Source: Kiritimatiellia bacterium (GTDB lineage: Bacteria; Verrucomicrobiota; Kiritimatiellia; RFP12; DVOR01). From it: a stretch of DNA of 64,000 bases. The stretch covers positions 1 to 64,000 of the forward strand of contig JAFYWN010000015.1 of assembly GCA_017558005.1 (NCBI GenBank), written 5' to 3'. Shown here one piece after another: positions 36,393 through 45,663 of this stretch (its first letter is position 1; each line of letters starts with the position of its first letter). A program made the translations under genes and the position numbers. The notes beneath the pieces are model-generated. The model had not been told where the DNA came from. It saw nothing but the letters and a program-made list of their open reading frames with translations, and did no database searches.

Positions 36393-37472
36393 TTATTCCG
36401 CCACAGCGGCGGCGATCATGTCACCGACCTGTTCGGTGGTGAAGCCCATCTCGTTGGCGAGCTGGCTCTTCATCTTCGGCGTAACAGAGGCGATTGCACG
36501 CGTGATGGCATTCGCCGCTTCGGCTTCGCCGAGGTGCTCCAACATCATCGCGCCTGCGCCAATGGCCGCAATGGGGTTGATGGCGTGCTTGCCCGTCCAC
36601 ATGGGCGCCGTGCCACCAATAGGCTCGAACATCGAGACACCGTTCGGATTGATATTACCACCCGAGCTCACGCCGAGACCACCCTGGGTAATTGCGGCCA
36701 AGTCGGTAATGATGTCACCAAACATATTTTCGGTAACAATGACGTCAAACATTTCCGGGCAGGACACCATGTAGAGCGTGGTGGCGTCCACATGGAAGTA
36801 CTGACGTTCCACATCGGGGAATTCTTCGCCCACTTCTGCAAAGACGCGGTTCCAGAGTTGGTACATGTACGTGAGCACATTGGACTTGCCCACAAGCGCG
36901 AGGGTGTTCTTGTCACCCACGCCACGCGCCTTCTTGCCGTACTTACGAGCGTATTCAAAGGCAAAGCGAATGCAACGTTCCACCTGTTCGTAGGTGTAGG
37001 TCATGACCTGAGTCGCCACAGCATCCTTCGAGTCTGCGCGGGAGATACCGCCCATGCCCGTGTAGAGACCGCCAGAGTTCTCACGCACAACGCAGTAATC
37101 AATATCTGCAGGGCCCTTATTCTTGAGCGGGGTTTCCACACCAGGATAGAGGCGAATGGGGCGCAGATTGATGTACTGGTCGAGTTCAAAGCGCATCTTC
37201 AAGAGAATTCCCTTTTCCAAGATGCCAGGCGTCACACGCGGATCGCCGATTGCGCCGAGGAACATCGCATCAAAAGCGCGGAATTCATTTAAGACCGAAT
37301 CAGGCAGAATTTCGCCTGTTGCCAAATAACGTCCAGCACCCACGTCATAGGTGGTGGTGTCCAATTTAAACCCAAAACGACGTTCTGCCGCATTGAGCAC
37401 CTTCAAGCCTTCGGCAACCACCTCAGGACCCGTCCCGTCACCGGGAACAACTGCAATTTTGTAAGACTTCAT
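36393..37472 (-). CDS. leuB: 3-isopropylmalate dehydrogenase
   Basis: Third step of leucine biosynthesis, NAD-dependent oxidative decarboxylation. 359 residues with GDGTGPEV near the N-terminus, LDQYINLRPIRLYPGV, the substrate-specificity loop RENSGGLYTGMGG, the conserved Tyr/Lys region, and the metal/NAD part NMFGDIITDLAA and EPIGGTAP. The relatives isocitrate, homoisocitrate and tartrate dehydrogenase cannot be fully excluded, but the loop fits LeuB. leuA and leuCD are not nearby. The start overlaps the stop of the next gene's neighbour by 4 bp: the sugar dehydratase gene ends at 37469 just upstream. Confidence 0.85.
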   Translation of the reverse strand: MKSYKIAVVPGDGTGPEVVAEGLKVLNAAERRFGFKLDTTTYDVGAGRYLATGEILPDSVLNEFRAFDAMFLGAIGDPRVTPGILEKGILLKMRFELDQYINLRPIRLYPGVETPLKNKGPADIDYCVVRENSGGLYTGMGGISRADSKDAVATQVMTYTYEQVERCIRFAFEYARKYGKKARGVGDKNTLALVGKSNVLTYMYQLWNRVFAEVGEEFPDVERQYFHVDATTLYMVSCPEMFDVIVTENMFGDIITDLAAITQGGLGVSSGGNINPNGVSMFEPIGGTAPMWTGKHAINPIAAIGAGAMMLEHLGEAEAANAITRAIASVTPKMKSQLANEMGFTTEQVGDMIAAAVAE

Positions 37473-38914
37473 GAATCTTTTCCTTCTTCGTTTAATAGGG
37501 TTTTCACCACTTGTGGTGTAAGCGTGTCATTTGCCTCAGCCAACGCTCGACACTGCGTCAATAACGCCATCGTAGCCTCTCTTGACCATTGAGGAATGTC
37601 ACTAACAAAAATTCGCGGATGCTCAGTTTTACGCGTTGAGGGATCCTCTAAACCGAGCGTTTCCTCCAGTTTTTCGCCAGGGCGAATGCCCGTGCAAACA
37701 ATCTGAATATCCTTTTCTGGGGTCAAACCCGAGAGGCGAATCATCGTCTCTGCGACCTGTTTTACCAGGACTTGTTCGCCCATATCCAAGACAAAAATCT
37801 CACCCCCACGCGCCAACATCGCCGCCTGCAGGACTAAGCCCGAGGCCTCCGAGAGGGTCATAAAGTAACGTTTCATGCGCGGATCGGTCAAGGTCACCGG
37901 TCCCCCGCGCGCAATTTGCTCGCGAAACTTTGGCACGACCGACCCCGAAGAGTTCAATACATTGCCAAATCGCACCGCACAAAAGCACGTCTTCCCGTTC
38001 GCCGCGAGATCACGCACAAAGATTTCTGCGAGCCGTTTTGAGACCCCCATCACCGAAATGGGATGAATCGCCTTATCGGTTGAGACCAAAACAAAGGTCT
38101 TTACGCCAACCGCTTGTGCCGCCTCTGCCACCGTACGCGTGGCAAGCGCATTGTTTTTAATCGCGGCCAAGGGATTGCACTCCATCATCGGCACGTGTTT
38201 GTACGCCGCGGCATGAAGCACAATCTCTGGTTTTTCGCGGTCAAAGAGCGCGCGCACCGCGCCTGCATCGCCGCAGTCCATCGTCACGGCCACGGCAACG
38301 CCCGCCGTTACCTGCGCCTCAATTGTCTCGCACAGGATGTAGAGTGCCGCCTCGCTTAGATCAACCAAAATCACCTTCGCAGGGTGTGCCGCCAACACTT
38401 GGCGCGTCAATTCACTCCCAATCGAGCCACCCGCACCCGTAATCAGCACCACCTTATTGCGCAAACCTTCACGCACAAGCGCAGTGCCCACCTCGGTTTC
38501 CACGCGACCAATCAAATCGGCCACCTCAATCGGACGCAACTGTAATCGCCGCACATAACGCAAGGCAAGCCAACCCGCCAAGGAGAGCACCGCCGCCATG
38601 AGGGTAACGCTCACGGGAGGACGGAAGTAGATGTCTGTCGTGTCATCTAAAATCAATCGCAAGAAGAGTTGGACCGCCGCCATCAACCCCGCCGCCCCAA
38701 TAAAGCGCGGGAGCGAACGCAGACTGACTGTCCCCGAACGTAAGCGTTGGCAACGGCAAATCAAGAGCGCCCCCCAGCCGATGATGAGCACCGAGGGCAA
38801 CCCCATGAGCACGGGGCCCCATCCCCACGTCGGTGTCCCGAAGTCAAAGCGCAATAACATCGCCACCCAATAGGCAGCGATAAGCACTAAACTGTCGGCA
38901 AGCAACCGTTTCAT
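37469..38914 (-). CDS. Membrane-anchored nucleotide-sugar 4,6-dehydratase (CapD/WbpM/PglF family)
   Basis: 481 residues. Four N-terminal hydrophobic segments (to about residue 115) precede an SDR domain with VLITGAGGSIGSELTRQVL, the HAAAYKHVPMMECNP motif and VSTDKAIHPISVMGVSKR, where Met replaces the usual catalytic Tyr of SDRs, as known for PglF/FlaA1-type enzymes. These make UDP-4-keto sugars for surface glycans or protein glycosylation. The length is at the short end for the family (about 580-650), mainly through a short linker. It is followed by leuB with a 4-bp overlap. Confidence 0.88.
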   Translation of the reverse strand: MKRLLADSLVLIAAYWVAMLLRFDFGTPTWGWGPVLMGLPSVLIIGWGALLICRCQRLRSGTVSLRSLPRFIGAAGLMAAVQLFLRLILDDTTDIYFRPPVSVTLMAAVLSLAGWLALRYVRRLQLRPIEVADLIGRVETEVGTALVREGLRNKVVLITGAGGSIGSELTRQVLAAHPAKVILVDLSEAALYILCETIEAQVTAGVAVAVTMDCGDAGAVRALFDREKPEIVLHAAAYKHVPMMECNPLAAIKNNALATRTVAEAAQAVGVKTFVLVSTDKAIHPISVMGVSKRLAEIFVRDLAANGKTCFCAVRFGNVLNSSGSVVPKFREQIARGGPVTLTDPRMKRYFMTLSEASGLVLQAAMLARGGEIFVLDMGEQVLVKQVAETMIRLSGLTPEKDIQIVCTGIRPGEKLEETLGLEDPSTRKTEHPRIFVSDIPQWSREATMALLTQCRALAEANDTLTPQVVKTLLNEEGKDS

Positions 38915-38976
38915 TCTTGCGTAGAAATCAGACGAACACGGGCGGCACTGACACCGCCCGTGGCAAAAAAGCGCAC

Positions 38977-39648
38977 TTACTTGTCAGAAATACTGCGCTT
39001 GATGTAGGGCATGTAGTCGCGGGTGTAAACGTAGAGCGACCAGAAATTCAGGAAGATAGCCACCGCTTCACCCGTGTACACAACCCAACGGAACCACGTC
39101 ATTGTGTCGGGTTCGTAGTTGTAAAGCATGATGTAGAGATAAATCACGCCACAGAGCGGGAAGGTCATCGCCGTGCGGAATTTACCGAGGAAGGAGGCCG
39201 CACAGTTGGCACCGTAAAGCGAACCCACCGAACGCAAGAAGGTCACCCACTGGTCACGCAGGAGATACAAAATCGTCAACACCACCATGAAGAGCGCATG
39301 CCAACGTTCCTCCGGCTTGCCAATCGGGAGCAACCACAATAGCGTGGGGAAGACGATGAGGTAAAAGACCTTATCCATCAGCGGATCGCACATCGCGCCG
39401 AACTTCGTCACCACCTTCCACTTACGTGCCAAGGCGCCGTCAAAGAGGTCGGTCAATGCCGAAAGGGTCAAAAAGACGAGCGCCAACCATGCCCAGACGT
39501 CAGATGGCAATTCGCCCATCTTGCGCACATGAACACACTGCACGCCCCAGCCATGCGTCAATGCCAAGACCAAGAACGCCAAAATGAACGGCACGCGAAT
39601 AAAGGTAATCGCGTTCACCACCAGCAAATGCAACTGTCGCAAGCTCAT
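38977..39648 (-). CDS. CDP-alcohol phosphatidyltransferase (PgsA/PssA type)
   Basis: 223-residue membrane enzyme with a perfect CDP-alcohol motif D-x2-D-G-x2-A-R-x8-G-x3-D-x3-D, running from DLFDG to DPLMD. The family links CDP-diacylglycerol to glycerol-3-phosphate, serine or inositol phosphate. The alcohol acceptor is not set by the motif; a phosphatidylglycerophosphate synthase role is the commonest. Four to six spans follow. It starts 12 bp after the rlmB-like gene. Confidence 0.85.
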   Translation of the reverse strand: MSLRQLHLLVVNAITFIRVPFILAFLVLALTHGWGVQCVHVRKMGELPSDVWAWLALVFLTLSALTDLFDGALARKWKVVTKFGAMCDPLMDKVFYLIVFPTLLWLLPIGKPEERWHALFMVVLTILYLLRDQWVTFLRSVGSLYGANCAASFLGKFRTAMTFPLCGVIYLYIMLYNYEPDTMTWFRWVVYTGEAVAIFLNFWSLYVYTRDYMPYIKRSISDK

Positions 39649-39660
39649 CGTTCCGCCCTC

Positions 39661-40431
39661 TTATCTACCCATTTTGGCACGCTTCTGGCGCACCGCTTCG
39701 TACATCACCAAGGCACCCGCCACGCCCGCATTCAGCGATTCGACCTGGCCTGCCATCGGGATGTAACCGATAAAGTCACACGTTTTGCCCACGAGATTGC
39801 CCAAACCGGCACCCTCGCTACCAACCACAATGCCGCACCGACCACGGAAGTCGATCTCGGTGTATTCCTTCGCCGACTCATTTAGGTCCAAGCCCGTCAA
39901 CCAAACGTTGCGTTCTTTGAGTTCCTTCATCGCCTGCGTCAGGTTCACCACATGTGCGATCTGCAAATGCTCAGAAGCACCCACCGAAGCGCGCACCACC
40001 GTTGGCGTCACCAAAACACTGCGGTCTTCAGGGATAATCACCCCGCACACGCCGCATGCCTCAGCCGTACGCAGGAGCGAACCCAAATTCTGCGGATCTT
40101 CAATGTGGTCCAACAACAAAACAATCGCTTCAGGATCATCCTCCGCCGCCGCATAGATATCCTCGGCGCTCACGTAAGGATAACCGCCCGCCTTCACGGC
40201 ACAGCACTGGTGATTCACCTGACCCAAAATGCGGTCACATTCACCACGCTGCGCAGCACGGAGCGGAATCCGTCGCGCATGAGCAATGGAAATCATCTCC
40301 TCCACCTCATCCGTTGCCGGACCCGAAGGAACGATTAATTCCCAAATCTCACGTCTACCGGCACGTAACGCCTCCAACACGGGGCGACGACCGTAAATCC
40401 AACCATCTTTTCGCTTTTGCTTCTTGTCCAT
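39661..40431 (-). CDS. rlmB: SpoU/TrmH-family rRNA 2'-O-methyltransferase
   Basis: 256 residues. An N-terminal RNA-binding substrate domain (GWIYGRRPVLEALRAGRREIWELIV, matching RlmB) leads into the knotted SPOUT domain with LLDHIEDPQNLGSLLRTAEACGVCGVIIPEDRS, VVGSEGAGLGNLV and GYIPMAGQVESLNAGVAGALVMYE. RlmB methylates G2251 of 23S rRNA; a tRNA-directed relative is possible. The ATG at 40431 has no ribosome binding site. Hexamers TATACT (40446-40441) and TATAAT (40456-40451) lie 9 and 19 bases upstream, so the message has a very short leader or none. Confidence 0.88.
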   Translation of the reverse strand: MDKKQKRKDGWIYGRRPVLEALRAGRREIWELIVPSGPATDEVEEMISIAHARRIPLRAAQRGECDRILGQVNHQCCAVKAGGYPYVSAEDIYAAAEDDPEAIVLLLDHIEDPQNLGSLLRTAEACGVCGVIIPEDRSVLVTPTVVRASVGASEHLQIAHVVNLTQAMKELKERNVWLTGLDLNESAKEYTEIDFRGRCGIVVGSEGAGLGNLVGKTCDFIGYIPMAGQVESLNAGVAGALVMYEAVRQKRAKMGR

Positions 40432-40661
40432 ATCACACACAGTATAACACATTATACGCGCCTATATGCGCGTGAAAACCAAAAAGAAACACGAAACCAC
40501 CTCAAAAATGCCCCCATTTCTTTACACGCACCACTCCCTCTCCTCCCCTGCCTCCTAATCATCCGCACTCCAGTGTGGCACCAAACGACGGGGGTACCCC
40601 CCGAACCCCCGAATGCGCCCTCGCCGAAGACACGGTGAACACTACCCTCCCCTTATCCATC

Positions 40662-40846
40662 CCGTGAGCACCAGTAAAAGCATCCGTCAGGATGCGCAGC
40701 GTGCAGGACTCAGTCCCACGGCCGCAGTGGGCCGTGGCCACGATAAATCCCGTCTTCTAACCTCCCTTCGCCCACCTCATCCCTTTCCTCTCCGTGAGCA
40801 CCAGTAAAAGCATCCGTCAGGATGCGTAGCGTGCAGGACTCAGTCC
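40662..40846. repeat. 55-bp direct repeat pair with internal hairpin
   Basis: Copies at 40662-40716 and 40792-40846, 130 bp apart, differ at one base. Each starts CCGTGAGCACCAG, contains the hairpin GCATCC-GTCA-GGATGC and ends GGACTCAGTCC. A GC-rich inverted repeat follows each copy (CCACGGCC/GGCCGTGG after the first). It resembles REP or BIME units. Confidence 0.9.
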
Positions 40847-41266
40847 TGCCGCAGGGGTGTGGGGGCGGCGTCGCCCCCACGTCATCCCATCATCCCATCT
40901 ATCCCTTTTCTCCTTTTTATCCCTTCAAAATCTCTTCAAAATCTCTTACGCAGGTTTGTCACTTTTGGGGAATTTTTAGCGTTTTTTCGCCTGTTGAAAA
41001 CTTTTTTGAGCTATCAACAAGTTATCAACAATGCGCGTTTTTCAACGCAGTTTTTGGAAAATTTTTCGTTTGATTGGCACGTTTGAGGGCAGAAAGCGCG
41101 AGGCGGTTAAAAATGCATAACATCTTTAGGGAGAAAGAGATAATATAAAAATGGGGTGAAATCAACTCCGCTACAGCGGCTTCGTTGCGAAAAAATGGGC
41201 CCGAGGGAGAGGAAAAGTTATCAACAATTTTTCCATTTTTGAGGGAGGTTTGCAGAAATTTTGGGT

Positions 41267-41358
41267 CAATATCAGCGAAATTGGGTTGCAATACTAGCGA
41301 AATTGATCTGCAATATTAGCGAAATTGCGACTCAATTTTGCCCATTTTCAGAGCCAAT
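41267..41358. repeat. 22-bp-period array of CAAT...ATTG dyads
   Basis: CAAT occurs at 41267, 41289, 41311, 41333 and 41355, each 22 bp apart. The first three units form 17-bp dyads CAAT-N9-ATTG with the shared core AGCGAAATTG (41274, 41296, 41318); the last two keep only the left half. The symmetry is weaker than in the arrays at 18296 and 60445, but the period is the same. Confidence 0.8.
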
Positions 41359-41596
41359 TTTAGCCCCTTTTTTGTCATATTTCGTCTTTTTCTAAAATGA
41401 CGATTTGACTAACCCTCTCCTTTTTGCTACACTGTAGGTGTGCGTAGAGTTTGTTGTTTTATTCTTTAATTTTACCACATTTTCGTGAAGAAATCCATGC
41501 GTATATGTTCACCTACGGGGCACAGCCCCGAAGGCGCGGGGTAATCTGGCGCATTATCTGCTTGCGAAATTTGGACTGCTATGATAGTCTTTGAGT

Positions 41597-43453
41597 ATGA
41601 ATAGGTACAAATTTTTGGTCAGTTTTGCATTAGCCATTTGCATGGCGGCGCCAATCTTTGCCTTGTCTTCGAAAGAGGCAAAGGACGCGCTTGATGCAAC
41701 GTTGAAAAAGGCAGACAATGCCTTTACCCCTGCGGTTCGTCAGGCTTATTTGGACTATACGGAGGCGGTGGTCCGCGAGAAGTATGGTGCGAATAAGATC
41801 AATGAAACGACGTGGAAATGGATTAAGGCGCGCCCGCAGATTTTGAGTGCGACGGCAGCGGCAGAATATCCCGTCAATCCCAATATCATCTTGAATTTTC
41901 AACGACTTGGGCTGGCCTTAGGCCCCGTGCAGTTGGACAAGTGGCGGCAGTTGGCGCTCGCCTACGCAATCCGTTGGCGGCACACCCTCTTCCCCGTGGA
42001 CCGCGTCAATGATGCGTGGGATCCGCAACGTCTCGAGCGCTTAGTCTCCGAAAAGAAGAAGAGTAAAGGCGGCGATTTTGCGTTGCTCTCCGACGAAGAC
42101 TTTCCGGAAGTCACCGACGAAGAAAAGCGTTTAGGCGAATGGATTGCGGGGCCACAATCTTTGGTCTCGACACGTCCACCTTTGACGATTCCAGAGTTGA
42201 TGGAAATGCCCGTGCATGAAATCAACATGATGACGCGCAAAAAGCCTGATGAACCGCCGATGATTACCAAGTTTCCCAATTGGGACAATGTGGCATTGGG
42301 CGGCAAAATTCATCCTCCCTATGTGGACTGCACCCCCTCTCCGCAACGCGCCATGCTCATGAAGATCTTTCGCAACTCGCGCATCCCCAACAAGAGCGAC
42401 CGCCCTCCCTTCCGCATGGAACAGTCCGAGTGGCCGATTCTGCTCTACTTAGCCGACCTTGCCGAAATTGACGAAACGAGTTTCATCTTCAACTATTTTG
42501 TCTCCGAAAAGCGAATCCCGCCCTTGGGCCTCGGCCAGAAGCAGAGCTCCACGGGACAAAATGACATGAGCCCGAGCGACCCCAATTTCAAGTATGCGCG
42601 CAGCAACTGGCACCCGAGTAAGATGATTCGCCTTTACAATGGCTCTAAGAAGGACCAAGGTGGCAGATCTTGGGCATGGGGCTTAAATGCTGTCAATGTG
42701 GCCGCCACCGCAGTGGCGGCACCGCCAGACGGGAAGTTCTACTACATGGGTGGCAAGGGCAATTACTCCTACTTCATGTCCTGCGCCGACAATAGTTTTA
42801 CAGGCGAAGGCTCCTCAGCAGCATGGTATTTGTATCCGCCACGTGACAAGACCGATAATAGCGCCACGGGCGCTCATCGCGCCTATGATGGCGGTGTCGG
42901 CGTGCTTCATCGTCACTTCATGGGCCTCTCCACCACACTCAACCAAGGCCTCACCGAATACGAAGATGCGGCCATGGCGATGTGGACAATTGACCTCCTC
43001 AGCCTCTCGGCCAATCGCCGCACGGCCATCTTGGAGAGCGTCTTCCGTCAAAATCCGTTAAATGAAGAGCTCCTCTATCGCCTCGCGGCAGAGTATCGTC
43101 GTACCTCGGATGCAGAGAGCACCATTAAGATGCTCAATGCCGCCCGTGCCTATGCGGCGACAGGCTTAAAACTCCCCGTTAGCCCTGGCGCGGCAAAGTC
43201 TGCGCGAGGGAATATCGCCAAGGTCTTAAAGGGAGGCGCCACCTATCAGGGCGTGCCCGTCATTGAGGTCGGCAAGTCTCCGTGGTTCTTCCTCACCTGT
43301 GCGGATATTTCCATCCAATACCTGCGCGATCACAATGGCGCAGGGAAGGAAAAGTTCCGCGAAGAGGTGGATTACCTTCGTAAGGCGGCACAGGGATGCG
43401 GCGAAAAGCCAATCCTTCGCGCCATTGACACCCTCGCTGAATTGGTCAATTAA
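41597..43453 (+). CDS. Secreted protein of unknown function
   Basis: 618 residues from the ATG at 41597; signal peptide MNRYKFLVSFALAICMAAPIFA. The first 90 mature residues look helical (SSKEAKDALDATLKKADNAF, AYLDYTEAVVREKYGAN). The middle carries WDNVALGGKIHPPYVDCTPSPQRAMLMKIF and GGKGNYSYFMSCADNSFTGEG, and the C-terminal third looks like helical repeats. I recognise no catalytic motif. TATGAT (41580-41585) lies 11 bases before the ATG with no ribosome binding site; a TTG at 41591 is in frame. The amidohydrolase gene follows 14 bp later. Confidence 0.75.
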   Translation: MNRYKFLVSFALAICMAAPIFALSSKEAKDALDATLKKADNAFTPAVRQAYLDYTEAVVREKYGANKINETTWKWIKARPQILSATAAAEYPVNPNIILNFQRLGLALGPVQLDKWRQLALAYAIRWRHTLFPVDRVNDAWDPQRLERLVSEKKKSKGGDFALLSDEDFPEVTDEEKRLGEWIAGPQSLVSTRPPLTIPELMEMPVHEINMMTRKKPDEPPMITKFPNWDNVALGGKIHPPYVDCTPSPQRAMLMKIFRNSRIPNKSDRPPFRMEQSEWPILLYLADLAEIDETSFIFNYFVSEKRIPPLGLGQKQSSTGQNDMSPSDPNFKYARSNWHPSKMIRLYNGSKKDQGGRSWAWGLNAVNVAATAVAAPPDGKFYYMGGKGNYSYFMSCADNSFTGEGSSAAWYLYPPRDKTDNSATGAHRAYDGGVGVLHRHFMGLSTTLNQGLTEYEDAAMAMWTIDLLSLSANRRTAILESVFRQNPLNEELLYRLAAEYRRTSDAESTIKMLNAARAYAATGLKLPVSPGAAKSARGNIAKVLKGGATYQGVPVIEVGKSPWFFLTCADISIQYLRDHNGAGKEKFREEVDYLRKAAQGCGEKPILRAIDTLAELVN

Positions 43454-43467
43454 GCAGAGAACGCCAC

Positions 43468-44727
43468 TTGTTTGATCTCTTAATCCAAACTGCACTCTGT
43501 GATGGCGCGCGCAAAGATGTGGCGATCGCAGGTGGGCGATTTGTAGCGATTGAACCTGCAGGCACCCTTGATGCCACCTCGGCGAAAGAGATTATTGATG
43601 GCACCAACTTTCTGCTCCGTCCCCCTTTCTACAACACCCATACGCATCATGCGATGACCCTCTTACGCGGGGCGGGCGAAGATTTGCCACTCATGGCGTG
43701 GTTGAAGGAGCGCATCTGGCCACAAGAAGCACGCCTCACGCGCGAACTCGTTGCCGCGGGAACACGCTTAGCGATTCTTGAAAGTTTGCATTCTGGGTGC
43801 GTGGCCTTCAATGATATGTACTTCCACCAACCCGCCATTTTGCAAGCTGCTCTTGAGATGGGCGTCCGCGCGCAAGTGGGTCTAATGGTGATGGATCAAG
43901 TCTCAGACCACATTGAGAATGAAGCGGCATTGGAGATGCGTGCGGATTTGCCTCCGACGCTTCACCTCTGTTACGCGCCCCATGCCCTTTACACCTCCAC
44001 CGAGGCCCAACTCCGCGCCGTGGCCGAACACGCCACCGCGCTCAATCTCCCCATTCACATCCATGCTGCCGAGACACAAGACGAATGTGCCATCGCCCGC
44101 GAACGCTTTCATGCCGCCACGCCAGTCGCCTACTTGGATCGGTGTGGATTGCTCAGGCCGGGCACCATCCTGGCGCACTGTTGCCACGTGACCGATGACG
44201 ATTTGGCGCTCATGGCCGAACGCGAAGTCATTGTGGCGCACTGTCCGCACTCCAATCAAAAGCTCGGCAGTGGCGTTTTCCCGTGGGAAAAGGCAATTAA
44301 GGCGGGGGTGAAAGTCACCGTGGGCACCGATGGCGCGGCCTCCAACAATAGCCTTTCAATGATTGCCGAGACCAAAGCGGCGGCACTTTCAGCAAAATTA
44401 AATGCCTCTTCGCCAGAAGCGGTCCCCCTCGCGCAAGTTGACCGAGCCGTAACACAGGTCGCCGCAGCCGCATTAGGATTCCCTGATGCAGGAGAAATTC
44501 GCGTAGGTAAGGAGGCAGACTGCATTCTCGTGGACCTCTCCTGCCCCCTCTTTGCCGCCGACAACGACCCCAATGCCGACTTCCTCTACGCAGGCGATAG
44601 CGCTTGTGTGGATACGGTTATCTGCGCGGGACGCATTTTGATGCGTCACAAAGAAGTACCCGGCGAGGCAGAAATCATTGCCGCCGCACGTGCGGCAGCG
44701 CGCCAACTCAAAGGATGCAACCGATGA
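43468..44727 (+). CDS. Amidohydrolase, methylthioadenosine/S-adenosylhomocysteine deaminase-like
   Basis: 419-residue cytosolic metal-dependent deaminase of the TRZ/ATZ group. Metal ligands are visible in NTHTHHAMTLLRG, HIHAAETQDE, AHCCHVTDDD and GTDGAASNNSLSM; GEIRVGKEADCILVDL is the usual C-terminal amidohydrolase end. Substrates in the group include MTA, SAH, guanine and chlorinated triazines; MTA/SAH is the default. The start is a TTG at 43468; the next in-frame ATG would remove essential residues. The stop overlaps the next gene by 4 bp. Confidence 0.85.
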   Translation: MFDLLIQTALCDGARKDVAIAGGRFVAIEPAGTLDATSAKEIIDGTNFLLRPPFYNTHTHHAMTLLRGAGEDLPLMAWLKERIWPQEARLTRELVAAGTRLAILESLHSGCVAFNDMYFHQPAILQAALEMGVRAQVGLMVMDQVSDHIENEAALEMRADLPPTLHLCYAPHALYTSTEAQLRAVAEHATALNLPIHIHAAETQDECAIARERFHAATPVAYLDRCGLLRPGTILAHCCHVTDDDLALMAEREVIVAHCPHSNQKLGSGVFPWEKAIKAGVKVTVGTDGAASNNSLSMIAETKAAALSAKLNASSPEAVPLAQVDRAVTQVAAAALGFPDAGEIRVGKEADCILVDLSCPLFAADNDPNADFLYAGDSACVDTVICAGRILMRHKEVPGEAEIIAAARAAARQLKGCNR

Positions 44728-45554
44728 AGCGTTTGAGCCTACTCATCCTGTGCTGCGCAGCACTCCTCTTCGGAATGCCTTTACGAGCAGAGGCGCCCTT
44801 CAAACACGTCTCGCATGAGCGTTATGACATCACCCTTTATGGGATTGAAATGCCCCAAAAGGGTGCAAACCTCCTCCTCATTATCGATGCCTCCAAATCA
44901 ATGGGACGTAAAGATGCGGCGCGAAAAACGCCGGGGAGACGTTGGGACACGCTTATTGATGAAGTCACCGCCATGCGTGATGCGATGCAAGAAACAACAC
45001 GGCAAACTGGCGCGCCCTTTTCGGTTAGCATCATCTTTGAAGGTGGTGACACCGCACATGCGGGCGTAGGCCCCTTCAACATGGCCAAGGCCGAAGAAGG
45101 CGAAGCACTCATCCAGGCCCTCAAAGAGAAGGAATTCCTCTCTGGTGGCAACTTTGAAACGACCTTTAAAGAGACCCTCTGGCCCTTCGTGTCAAAGCAT
45201 GCCATCACATACATTGTCTACCTCGGCGATGATGACATCGGCACCTATGCCGAACCCGTGCGTGAAGCACTCAACTATTGGTATGCGCCTGACGCGGCGA
45301 AGCCCGATGCCACCACCCGTAAATGTCAGAAGCAGAAGGCCAATTGGCGACTGCATTGGAAGACTTGGCGCCCGCCCAAACGTGGCACCCCCCTCTTCAA
45401 AAATGCCAAAGTGCTCCCGCCCCCGTCCAAAGAGGTTACCTTCTCTTGCGTGGCGATTGGGCAAAGCTCACCCCTTTTAGAATCAATAGCCTCCCTCGGC
45501 AAAGGGCAATACATCGAACGCAAGAGCAAATCTAAGCGTAAACGTAAACAGTAA
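44724..45554 (+). CDS. Secreted von Willebrand factor A domain protein
   Basis: 276 residues from the ATG at 44724, which overlaps the amidohydrolase stop. The signal peptide (MKRLSLLILCCAALLFGMPLRAEA) is followed by a VWA domain with the MIDAS motif DASKS (LLLIIDASKSMGRKD) and a Rossmann-like pattern (SVSIIFEGGD, ITYIVYLGDDDIGTYAEP). A Lys/Arg-rich tail (RKSKSKRKRKQ) ends the protein. VWA proteins bind partners through a metal ion; the partner is unknown. Confidence 0.8.
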   Translation: MKRLSLLILCCAALLFGMPLRAEAPFKHVSHERYDITLYGIEMPQKGANLLLIIDASKSMGRKDAARKTPGRRWDTLIDEVTAMRDAMQETTRQTGAPFSVSIIFEGGDTAHAGVGPFNMAKAEEGEALIQALKEKEFLSGGNFETTFKETLWPFVSKHAITYIVYLGDDDIGTYAEPVREALNYWYAPDAAKPDATTRKCQKQKANWRLHWKTWRPPKRGTPLFKNAKVLPPPSKEVTFSCVAIGQSSPLLESIASLGKGQYIERKSKSKRKRKQ

Positions 45555-45663
45555 GCCAAACCCTATTACCTTTAGAACGCACGTCACCTTTTCCGATGCC
45601 AACGGATAGGAGTCCTCCGCTTTTTCTGATAGGATAATCCCATAAAAAGAAAGGAGTTACACC

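Larger units (their letters stand above)
40432..41596. other. AT-rich intergenic region with several repeat types
   Basis: About 1.16 kb between the divergent rlmB-like gene and the next plus-strand gene. It contains two 55-bp near-identical direct repeats (40662-40716, 40792-40846), GC-rich hairpins after each (40716-40737 and near 40861-40880), three TATCAACAA words resembling DnaA boxes (41012, 41022, 41218) in an AT-rich tract, and a 22-bp-period dyad array (41267-41358). Small frames here have no family resemblance. The local switch from mostly minus-strand to mostly plus-strand genes falls in this gap. Confidence 0.6.

Noticed and set aside
45192-45559. Minus-strand frames opposite the VWA gene
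   Set aside because: Antisense shadows with no start signal.
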